Shown here: in pieces, positions 45,210 through 53,662 of the stretch
How the letters are laid out: every line of letters starts with the position of its first letter
How positions within the stretch are numbered: position 1 is the stretch's first letter
DNA from: Thermoplasmata archaeon
GTDB lineage: Archaea > Thermoplasmatota > Thermoplasmata > Thermoplasmatales > Thermoplasmataceae
Assembly (NCBI GenBank): GCA_015520045.1
Contig: WAQW01000045.1
Location: 1-64,000 of the forward strand
DNA length: 64,000 bases
Reading direction: 5' to 3'
Translations under genes and position numbers: made by a program
The notes under the pieces: generated by a model
Seen by the model: only the letters and a program-made list of their open reading frames with translations
Database searches by the model: none
What the model was told of the DNA's origin: nothing

Positions 45210-46021
45210 TCCTCCAAAATCACCTTTCTGAGCGATGCTGATAGCCCGATGAGTTCGTTTATCACGTTCTCTATACCATTATATATTACTATTTGACCAT
45301 TATTGAAGGCATAATCAACTCCTGCTCTGATCAGTATATGTTTAGACTCTTCTAAGTTGTGAGTGGTGAGGACGTATGCAAACCGTGGATCTTTACGTAA
45401 TCTAACTATTGAACTTTCACCGGGGCTCTTTTTTTTGATTATAATGACCTGATCGAAGTCTGGGAGGATGGGATCTTCCTCGTGAGTGGTCCATATCAAG
45501 TCTAACTTTGATCTTCTAACGAGTTCTACAAACCTAAATCTTTTACTGCGATCCAGGTAGGATAGGGGCTCGTCCAGAAGAAGCCCTCTCCTCTCCAAAG
45601 ATATACCTATGAGTATTTTCAAAATTTGAGTCTCACCTGAGGAAAGGTTAATGACCATTCTGTTGAGCAAATTACTTACTCCAAGGTGTTCAGCGTACTC
45701 ACTAATATGATTATCTGAATCATATGATGAGATATATTCTAAGACATCCCTAACCTTAAGCATTCCAGGGAAATTGCCGATAGAGGGAATGTAACTTATT
45801 TTGCTCCTAACTGTTTCGGGAGAAGTATCTGGATAAAAGCCATACACCCTAATCCTTCCTCTGTCTGCTCTCCTGAGACCGTAAATCATATCCAGTAACG
45901 TTGTTTTACCACTCCCATTCTTGCCCAGAATCAAAGTTTTTCCTTCCGGGATTTTCAATGATAAATTTTCAAAAATTTTAAGTGAACCATAATTTTTTGT
46001 AACACTATCGAAAGAAATCAT
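45206..46021 (-). CDS. ABC transporter ATP-binding protein
   Basis: LILGKNGSGKTTLLDMIYGL Walker A; LSSGETQ signature; RGLLLDEPLSYLD Walker B; WTTHEED H-loop. Confidence 0.93.
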   Translation of the reverse strand: MISFDSVTKNYGSLKIFENLSLKIPEGKTLILGKNGSGKTTLLDMIYGLRRADRGRIRVYGFYPDTSPETVRSKISYIPSIGNFPGMLKVRDVLEYISSYDSDNHISEYAEHLGVSNLLNRMVINLSSGETQILKILIGISLERRGLLLDEPLSYLDRSKRFRFVELVRRSKLDLIWTTHEEDPILPDFDQVIIIKKKSPGESSIVRLRKDPRFAYVLTTHNLEESKHILIRAGVDYAFNNGQIVIYNGIENVINELIGLSASLRKVILEE

Positions 46022-46037
46022 AGCAACATCAGCCCAG

Positions 46038-46973
46038 CTACCATAAATAAAGTGAATAAGTATACGGGAACACTAAAAATGAATATATGAGCATAAATAT
46101 AATAGGCAACAATAATTTCTGCTGAGGCTTCCATTTCCTCCTAACTCCGAGTTGGTAGGAGAGCCATAAAACTGGGATAATTGACGATGTTAGCAATCCG
46201 TAACCGACATAAACCCTTAAATTAGGGACAAATCCCACATTCGAACTAATCAGTTTATAAGTTGTAGTTACCACCATTTCGTATTCAGATGAGCCATTCA
46301 ATTTAGAAAGAGTGGCCAATAGTGAATTTGATCCACCGAGTAAAGCAAGTGTATCTGGATTTAGGGTCGGAATGGTATTCTTCAGGTAGTTAACCGTTCC
46401 ATAAAAAGTTCCTACAACACGCGTTGAATAAACCAATCTACCTCCGTTTAATGAACCAGTATAAATCGTCCCTCCAATTATTCCTGATACGTATGATGAG
46501 TTTACATTATATGGTACGGAAGTACTGAATTCGAGTGCCACTGAGTTAAAGAAACCATACAACTTACTATATGGGCTATCAAAATAAGCCAGAGACGAAC
46601 TGCTTTTTGTTAAATTGGAATTTAAAGGATCTACTGGATATTCTCTACTATAGACGAAAATAATATCCTTAAGTGCTGGACCAGATATGCCGTGATTTTT
46701 GTCTACTATGGAAATTTGCCCATCGTGCACGTATGCATTTAAAACAAACGTTTGGTTATAATTTATGGCAGGAGCACCAGAAACCGATGAATGGTTATTG
46801 AATCTTAACTTGTATATTGAGTTATTTACAGTGACTTTATATGTAACATAAGATATGTTATTCGCGAACGTGCTCGCGTTGGGCTTTTCTATTGATATGG
46901 ATATTGCCGGAATGGCGGATACCATCACAAAAACTATCAAAATAAATATAAATTTTAGAGTAGGTTTAAGCAT
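46038..46973 (-). CDS. Exported membrane protein (signal peptide, large ectodomain, C-terminal TMs)
   Basis: MLKPTLKFIFILIVFVMVSAIPAISIS signal; C-terminal VYVGYGLLTSSIIPVLWLSYQ and LLLPIIFMLIYSFLVFPYTYSLYLW. Confidence 0.75.
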   Translation of the reverse strand: MLKPTLKFIFILIVFVMVSAIPAISISIEKPNASTFANNISYVTYKVTVNNSIYKLRFNNHSSVSGAPAINYNQTFVLNAYVHDGQISIVDKNHGISGPALKDIIFVYSREYPVDPLNSNLTKSSSSLAYFDSPYSKLYGFFNSVALEFSTSVPYNVNSSYVSGIIGGTIYTGSLNGGRLVYSTRVVGTFYGTVNYLKNTIPTLNPDTLALLGGSNSLLATLSKLNGSSEYEMVVTTTYKLISSNVGFVPNLRVYVGYGLLTSSIIPVLWLSYQLGVRRKWKPQQKLLLPIIFMLIYSFLVFPYTYSLYLW

Positions 46974-46985
46974 TAATTCCCCCCC

Positions 46986-47717
46986 TCAATCGAATTCAAC
47001 CGGAAAGTCAATAGAAAAGGTTAGAGGAATGCTTGCCATGGATCCATCCCAAGTATAACTACCCGATATTTTAGTTTCGCTTGGGTCTCCATATAACCAC
47101 AGATAATAACTAGCAGTGTATGTCTGAACACCCCATCCAACAGAAAACGCTTCGTGGAACATATCTACTTGTGAAGTAATTTCGTAACTGGAACCGGGGT
47201 TCATCACAACAGTGTATTGATTAACTAAAACAGATGGACTTGAATCACCAGTATATCCCCAAAGGTTGACGGTCTTATCGATTGATTCCCCATTGTACGA
47301 GGTTACGTAGTAGTTGGTCTGCGTTGGCCAAACATTATACGCGTAACTGTATTTATATGAATCAGATTGTTGGAAAAGAACAATGCCAAAAACGACTTTG
47401 ATGGTTGGGGCGTACATAACCTCCCTATTCCAATTGAATGGTCCGTAGTATCCATAACCACTCCCCCCTCCAATAGGCGCGTCTGGAGCTGCTGGAGTCG
47501 ATATCTCTGGTATAGGGTTAAAACGAATGTCATAACACCAATTGATAACAAAAAACCTCCTGTCGTAAGCAAAGTGAACATATATATTGAAGTCATTGTT
47601 TGGGCCATACTTTCTAACAACGCGCCTTTCTCTTACAGACTTTTTACAACTTTTGCTTTCTTCCACCATTCTCTTGCGTAACGCTCCTAGCATAGCTAAA
47701 TAAAAATGTTCATCCAC
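46986..47717 (-). CDS. Candidate secreted Tyr/Ser/Gly-rich protein; 5' frame uncertain (GTG start in this frame)
   Basis: C-terminal ~170 aa natural beta-rich composition (GGGSGYGYYGPFNWNREV...); an alternative frame (47303-47620) has a signal-peptide-like MTSIYMFTLLTTGGFLLSIGVMTFVLTL over the same 5' region. Confidence 0.6.
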   Translation of the reverse strand: MDEHFYLAMLGALRKRMVEESKSCKKSVRERRVVRKYGPNNDFNIYVHFAYDRRFFVINWCYDIRFNPIPEISTPAAPDAPIGGGSGYGYYGPFNWNREVMYAPTIKVVFGIVLFQQSDSYKYSYAYNVWPTQTNYYVTSYNGESIDKTVNLWGYTGDSSPSVLVNQYTVVMNPGSSYEITSQVDMFHEAFSVGWGVQTYTASYYLWLYGDPSETKISGSYTWDGSMASIPLTFSIDFPVEFD

Positions 47718-47742
47718 TATTTACATTTTGCTGTTAGAATAC

Positions 47743-47882
47743 ATTGTCAATTTTTAGTTGATGAAAAAGGCAAAATTTAGACCAAGAAAATCTTGAGATT
47801 CTGGTTAGGCCACACTTAGGAGTTGCCGCGGGATCATGATCGTTTCCATAAATCCTGTGGAATCAACTAATATTTGACAATC
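47743..47882. mobile_element. MITE-like element 1 (about 140 bp) with ~20-bp TIRs
   Basis: Left attgtcaatttttagttgat; right aatcaactaatatttgacaat (inverted copy). Confidence 0.55.
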
Positions 47883-47903
47883 TCGAAATATGGAAAAAAT
47901 AGA

Positions 47904-48096
47904 TACTGTCAAATTTTCGTTGATAGCCGAGATACCAGCAGGATGTTTTCAGCAGGCCTTCACGCATCCTGAATATATTCTTAAGCGATTCGGATCTGAC
48001 GGGAAAGTGTTGCTTTACAACACCGCTGTTATTGTTGATATCCAGAGCAACAGAATTGGAGAGTATCCAATTTCAACTAAAAATTGACAGTCTCAA
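47904..48096. mobile_element. MITE-like element 2 (about 190 bp) with related TIRs
   Basis: Left actgtcaaattttcgttga; right tcaactaaaaattgacagt (inverted copy); same TIR family as element 1. Confidence 0.55.
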
Positions 48097-48471
48097 AAAA
48101 TAAATAACCAGGAGATGATCACATAACTGTCATAGAACTTTTTTCATAGAAGCAATCAAGCTTCTCTTCTGCCATGTTTATTCTGATATCTGGTCTGCTG
48201 CAAAAAACCACCGGCCAGCCTCCCCCACTTTCTCTTCCATCTGCATGAGACTTGTCTCTTTGTATACATGGTGAAACATGCCATCCGGGTACAGGAAAAG
48301 GGAGGGGAGGTTATCCTATTCAATGAGATCTGTCATCTCACCAGCAAATTTCGTATTCCCTATTAAATATTCGATCACATCCGGATATGCTCATTATACA
48401 GGATTCATTTTTTAAATTGAATGTAAAAAGCGGCACGTTTTTTGTTGTTATATATATCCCCAGTACGGCAA

Positions 48472-48544
48472 TGGGCCCGACCGGATTTGAACCGGTGACC
48501 TCCGCCGTGTGAAGGCGGTGTCATAGCCACTAGACTACGGGCCC
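48472..48544 (-). tRNA. tRNA-Val(CAC)
   Basis: GGGCCCGTAGTCTAGTGGCTATGACACCGCCTTCACACGGCGGAGGTCACCGGTTCAAATCCGGTCGGGCCCA; loop TTCACAC. Confidence 0.93.
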
Positions 48545-48762
48545 CTCCCTGTGATTTCTTACATATATTTGATTTTATGCAGCGGTAGCATTTTCAGAAC
48601 ACCCTAAGAGATAGGGCCATGACTTCCAATCTTGAGCCTGAACAGGAGTGAAGTTGCATGAACTGTTGAATCCCGGAACTCTGCCCACGCGCCACCGGGA
48701 TGTTTTGGACGGAGAGCGTTTCTTAGATAGCGGAGACTGTTTCCGTTTATGGCTGTAATCAA

Positions 48763-50391
48763 TCACGCTGAAGAGTAAAGCATGTAAAGACTCCCCACGT
48801 CAACTTCCGCAAGAGCTACTGGAATTTTGAGAGAAAACTGTTCAAGAAAACGAGGATGTACTTCACCCAGCAGACCTAACTTTTGCCCCTTCAGAGTTAT
48901 CAGGGCAGATCTTCCTGGAATCATCAGCTCATCATCCACAGCCTCAACCTCGGGTTCCACTGCGAACAATCTCTCGAAGATATAATTGACATATCTCTTG
49001 ATCTCTGAGAACGTGGCTTTGGAATGGGCCAGGGATATAGCCAGATGAGTTTTCTGATTACCATCAGCGATCACATCACCGATTTCAAAAATATTCTGAG
49101 GATAAGCTCTATCAGCGTTGTTGGCATGCTGCGACAGCAAACTGATCGACAATCTGTCTCTCACAACCGAGAAATCATCGGATTTTGGATTGATGATTTC
49201 AATACCGCCCTTGTAGCTCAGATAGGTGTAGATATTTCGTGAAACCAGAACGAAGGAAGATACCTCCTGAAGTCCCGCCCCCACTAGAACGAATCTCAGA
49301 ACATTCATGAATTCCTTCTTCTGATCCCTGCTCGCTATGGTACTGAAACGGGGAGGTAATGCCTCAATCTTATCATACCTGAGACCCTTGGCAAGGTCCT
49401 CTATGACATCGGCAGGGCCCATAACGTCCACTCTGAACTGTGGAATGCCCACGGTAAAGGGAAAGGTACCGTTCGCAACGGTGTAGCCCATTTTGTTAAA
49501 GGTCTTTTTCACATCATCGTTCGGGATTTCCTTTCCCAGGTACCCTTTCACATCTTTCTTGAGAATGGAAATGGTTCTCAACTTATTCCCGGGCACCACA
49601 ACTGGTCTTTTTTTCCTGCCATAAATCCTGGGGACGCGGAGATCAAAACCCAGTGAATCGAAATATCTCGCCATCAGGTAGGCTGTCTTCTCGGTGGTGT
49701 GCCTGTCAGTTCCAGTTATATCAACAAAAAAATTCTTGGTGTTATTGCATATTGCAGATTTTGAACCGTTAATTATAGGTGGCATCGACATCACATCTCC
49801 AGCTGAATCGAGAATGATTGGAACAAGTTCCCCCTCAGGGAGAAGCGATCCAAACTCAATGCCCTTCGGGTGTGTTCTGATGATCTTATCAGCGGTCCCG
49901 GTCACAGAACCGTCATAGGTTTCAAACTCTATTTCGGACCTTGGAGAAGCCACATACCGCAAGGGGAAGGAGATTCTGTCCAAATCGTGTATCCCAATGG
50001 AAGATTTCTTCCTCCTCTTCCCCACAATGAGATGGAGCCTTTCCTGGTACTCTATGAGATCATTAAGAGAATCAGAGATAGGCTCTCCCAAAGCGATGAA
50101 ACCGGAAACAAAAGGCCTTATTGCGAGAACACGCTCATCCACGAAGATTTCCCTGTCCACTTCGGTGAATCTGAGTGACATTTCAACACCGGCTTCAAAG
50201 CGCCTGATTGAATCCATGAGGGTTGCAAATGACATGAGATCAGGGCGATCCGGATTGAACTCTATCCGGAGAGAAGCATCATCAACCTCAACCGAATAGC
50301 CAATAACATCGGAATATGATATCACATCATCATAGGCAGAGGTACCATATTTTTCTCTGAAAGTCCGGAGGTCGGTTTTAATTACAACCAT
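48763..50391 (-). CDS. pheT: Phenylalanyl-tRNA synthetase beta subunit (archaeal type)
   Basis: RIEFNPDRPDLMSFATLMDSIRRFE; FFVDITGTDRHTTEKTAYLMA; FPFTVGIPQFRVDVMGPADVIEDLAKGLRYDKIE. Confidence 0.95.
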   Translation of the reverse strand: MVVIKTDLRTFREKYGTSAYDDVISYSDVIGYSVEVDDASLRIEFNPDRPDLMSFATLMDSIRRFEAGVEMSLRFTEVDREIFVDERVLAIRPFVSGFIALGEPISDSLNDLIEYQERLHLIVGKRRKKSSIGIHDLDRISFPLRYVASPRSEIEFETYDGSVTGTADKIIRTHPKGIEFGSLLPEGELVPIILDSAGDVMSMPPIINGSKSAICNNTKNFFVDITGTDRHTTEKTAYLMARYFDSLGFDLRVPRIYGRKKRPVVVPGNKLRTISILKKDVKGYLGKEIPNDDVKKTFNKMGYTVANGTFPFTVGIPQFRVDVMGPADVIEDLAKGLRYDKIEALPPRFSTIASRDQKKEFMNVLRFVLVGAGLQEVSSFVLVSRNIYTYLSYKGGIEIINPKSDDFSVVRDRLSISLLSQHANNADRAYPQNIFEIGDVIADGNQKTHLAISLAHSKATFSEIKRYVNYIFERLFAVEPEVEAVDDELMIPGRSALITLKGQKLGLLGEVHPRFLEQFSLKIPVALAEVDVGSLYMLYSSA

Positions 50392-50431
50392 TTCACGAAG
50401 GTATCGGGAACTACTTTAAAATATAACTTTT

Positions 50432-50782
50432 TTACCTGGATCTACCACCTTTTTTTCTTTTAACCGAAGCGTTTGTTGTTATGTCCTTGATTTCACCACC
50501 CAGAACGCGGTAGGTGTATTCCCTGATTACGAGTTCCAGGAGATCCTCAAGAGAGATACTCTCATTTCTGTCTATTTCATCGTCCACGGTCCTGAGAATT
50601 TCCTTTGCCTTAAGCATCTCCACGTTTCTCTTCCTTGGGCCATAGTTCTTCTCCAGAAGATCATCTATTGCCTTCCGGATCAAATCAGAAATACTTTCAT
50701 ATCTGTACATATCAACAAGTTCAACCAATTTCTCCATGGTTTCCTCGGATATGCGTACTGTGATCCTGTATGGTACCGACAT
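50432..50782 (-). CDS. Ribbon-helix-helix (CopG/NikR-like N-terminus) DNA-binding protein
   Basis: YRITVRISEETMEKLVELVDMYRYESISDLIRKAIDDLLEKN; likely start MSVPYRITV (longer ORF to 50839). Confidence 0.85.
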   Translation of the reverse strand: MSVPYRITVRISEETMEKLVELVDMYRYESISDLIRKAIDDLLEKNYGPRKRNVEMLKAKEILRTVDDEIDRNESISLEDLLELVIREYTYRVLGGEIKDITTNASVKRKKGGRSR

Positions 50783-51289
50783 ATGAAACATCTCATCTAA
50801 AGGGGCCAAACATATTGATTTTGTCTGACATCTAACCACAACAAGAATGGGCTATTTAACCTTAACGGTAACAATCTCTCAGCGGCACGCTTCTTCTAAC
50901 TCAGGATCGCCATTCAGATCATGAACAGGATATCATGAACCTGATTGTAAGAGGTTCTGAACAACGGATTCACGGAAAATTTTGCATCGGTCCCCCCTGT
51001 AGATATTGTGCAGTGGAACTTTTTCGGGAACAAACTCACGTCTGGCGGGTAAAGCAAAAGCCCTTTTCAGACCATAGCGTTTTACCGGGCGAAGCCTTAC
51101 CGCGCCGCATGAAATGCTGATATAATCATTCAGATGGATATTATATCACCGAATCACGGTGCTTCCCCTTATCTGGTAAACCAAATGAGTTATACATAAA
51201 CAGGAATCGGAACAGATGGTGGATATAGGCGTGAGCCTTCTCCGGAAGTACCATCAGATAATTCTTATAAAATGGTGTGATATTTAAAA

Positions 51290-52144
51290 ATGCGACCCTT
51301 CAGAAGTGATGAGGCTTTTCTGATAATATCCGATATGGAGGGTGTGAGTGGGCTCGTAGACGATGCTCTTCTTTCCTCAGGTGGAAGATTCTGGAGAAAT
51401 TATGGACGGTACCTGTTAACGTGGGATGTTAACGCCGCAGCCATGGCACTTTTCTCCCGAGGGATCAAAAGGATCTATTTATCAGAGAATCACAATCTTG
51501 GAAGAAACACTGTTCCTGAAGAACTGCCCCCCTTCATCGATGTTCTTCCTCCGCACAGTGCCAATACCAGCATGAGGGGTACAGGCTTCTGGGAAGAGCT
51601 GTACACAAAAAGGAACATAATGGGAGCAATTCTCGTTGGTTTTCCAGGAATGGCCGGATCAGGAGGATTTAAATCTCACTCGTGGGACAGTAACATTTTT
51701 GAGTATATCAGAGTCAACGGCAGGGAGGCGGGATCCATTACCATGACGGCAGGATTATTCGGAGAGTACGGCATTCCCGTTGCAGCAATCATAGGCGATG
51801 AAGCTGCCGCGAGAGAGATGCGTTTGGTCGATCCCAATATCATAGTTGTCACCGTCAAGAAAATGGCAGAGAATGGTTGGGTTGAACTACTTCCACCGGA
51901 ATCTGCCCATTCCCTGATCACCCAAAAGGTCACCCATGCCCTGGATGGATTTGATCGTATGAGACCATTTAGGATCGAGAAGCCAGCGAGAATCGAGTTC
52001 AAATTAAAAATGGATATCCCTCCAGTTACGAAAGAAGAAAATGGGAGAATTCATGTGAAGAACCGCAAGGTGCTCATCGAGGCAAAGAGCTTTCTTGAAG
52101 CATACTATTCCTTCTGGAACTACTATCTGTCCATAATATTTTGA
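51290..52144 (+). CDS. M55-family D-aminopeptidase-like protein
   Basis: LIISDMEGVSGLVDD; MALFSRGIKRIYLSENHNLGRN; GIPVAAIIGDEAAAREM. Confidence 0.88.
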   Translation: MRPFRSDEAFLIISDMEGVSGLVDDALLSSGGRFWRNYGRYLLTWDVNAAAMALFSRGIKRIYLSENHNLGRNTVPEELPPFIDVLPPHSANTSMRGTGFWEELYTKRNIMGAILVGFPGMAGSGGFKSHSWDSNIFEYIRVNGREAGSITMTAGLFGEYGIPVAAIIGDEAAAREMRLVDPNIIVVTVKKMAENGWVELLPPESAHSLITQKVTHALDGFDRMRPFRIEKPARIEFKLKMDIPPVTKEENGRIHVKNRKVLIEAKSFLEAYYSFWNYYLSIIF

Positions 52145-52321
52145 TTTCTGGATGAAAATGTGGGAAAGCTCCGCACCTAACCTATCACGGAAAAAATACC
52201 CTGGCATGATAGGTAGGACAAGCATCGGACCATATCATCGCAAACGGAAAAAGGCCAGGATTCTAAATTTCAGGAACCAGAACAAAGCGTTTCATGGTAG
52301 CCACAATAGTGGAGCCCCGGA

Positions 52322-53212
52322 TCAGGAACCATTCGCCGACGCGGTGTACAGGGCATACATTCTATCCCAGGTGTATCTAAAAGATTCTATGAGATCACTT
52401 ATGGCCAGTGAAGCGGTGAAATTGCCGACGGATATCGCATCCTCGAGCGGGAAGCCTCTGAAGAGGGAGGCGTAAAACCCCGCTCTGAATGCGTCACCCG
52501 CGCCGACCGTATCGTGAACCTTCTCCGATCTGAAACCCCTGATCAACCTGGATTGCCCATTGGTGATGAGCATCGCGCCCCGATCCCCATCAGTCATGAT
52601 GATCCTTTTGTTCGAACTGAGGCGTTCCATATCAAAACCTACCATCTCACTCATATAATCCATTTCATTGCGGTTACCCATTATGATGTCAGATAGATCA
52701 TATATGGATCTTAGAGATTCTCTGTTGTACTTGTAAAAGAGCTCCTGCGATGGATCGAAGACCTTAACAGCACTGGTGGCCATTCCGGCTATTTTCAAGT
52801 AGGATTCAGGGGGCCCGGTGCTGAAGTGGATGTACGAGTAGCCTTCAGCGGGAAAGCTGGTTTCAGGCCTCCACCTAAGCATGGGGCCCTGAAGAACGTA
52901 AGCCACCTGATTTCTCCTGTCCGAAATTATATAGCAAAGGGGACCAGAGTCGTCATCCACTATATCTATACTCCTGGTATAAACGCCCCTCCTGCGAAGG
53001 AGTTCAATGTACCTTCCATGGGTTTTCCTGGAAACAGCGGTATACGGATGAAAATCGAGTCCCAGAGATGAGGCAACCATGGAAAAATTGCCAAGGGTCC
53101 CACCTAGCCTATCCTCCGTCGATATGGCCGATTCGCTCCCGGTGCTCACTATCCGCTCCACGATGATTGTGGTATCAAGGTTTATGTGTCCGAAATATGC
53201 CAGAAAGGTCAT
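52322..53212 (-). CDS. PfkB-family sugar kinase
   Basis: DRLGGTLGNFSMVASSLGLD; DTVGAGDAFRAGFYASLFRG. Confidence 0.93.
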   Translation of the reverse strand: MTFLAYFGHINLDTTIIVERIVSTGSESAISTEDRLGGTLGNFSMVASSLGLDFHPYTAVSRKTHGRYIELLRRRGVYTRSIDIVDDDSGPLCYIISDRRNQVAYVLQGPMLRWRPETSFPAEGYSYIHFSTGPPESYLKIAGMATSAVKVFDPSQELFYKYNRESLRSIYDLSDIIMGNRNEMDYMSEMVGFDMERLSSNKRIIMTDGDRGAMLITNGQSRLIRGFRSEKVHDTVGAGDAFRAGFYASLFRGFPLEDAISVGNFTASLAISDLIESFRYTWDRMYALYTASANGS

Positions 53213-53218
53213 GCTGGA

Positions 53219-53662
53219 TCACTTCGAGCCTATATCCACGGCTACATTATTTATTCTTTCGAAGATGATCTGTTCCACCGACGAGTCTTTTTCTGGTACT
53301 TCCGTGCAATCACTGACCTTGACCCACGGATTCTCCTGAAGAAATCTCTCCAGATCCTCTTTGTATGCATAGGCCACCAGAAACTCACTCTCGTTCCCAC
53401 TCAGGCCTGCTCTCTCCATGGCCGGTCCAATCTGGCTGATTCCTGTCAGTAACATAAAAATGATCGGTTCAACCTCTCGAAATTTTCGGCTATTCATGTG
53501 TATGGATACAGCCTTCTCGTAAGCGATTGAGAGTTGCTCCCTGCTCAGCAGGTACTCCCTTTTCAAAAGAAGAAAAACACCCTTCCTGTCACCAACCTGA
53601 ATGTTCAGCTTTCGACGATCCCTGCTGATGCAGAGCTTTAGATCAAGCGGGGGCCTTTCCAT
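53219..53662 (-). CDS. KEOPS complex Cgi121-like subunit
   Basis: [53 protein letters not shown] resembles the Cgi121 core; start chosen MERPPLDL. Confidence 0.65.
   Translation of the reverse strand: MERPPLDLKLCISRDRRKLNIQVGDRKGVFLLLKREYLLSREQLSIAYEKAVSIHMNSRKFREVEPIIFMLLTGISQIGPAMERAGLSGNESEFLVAYAYKEDLERFLQENPWVKVSDCTEVPEKDSSVEQIIFERINNVAVDIGSK

Noticed and set aside
46986-47717. Double-glycine leader (DAPIGG|GSGYGYYG) as an ABC-exporter cleavage site
   Set aside because: The candidate leader would be far longer than typical double-glycine leaders and the permease lacks an evident C39 peptidase domain, so not claimed.
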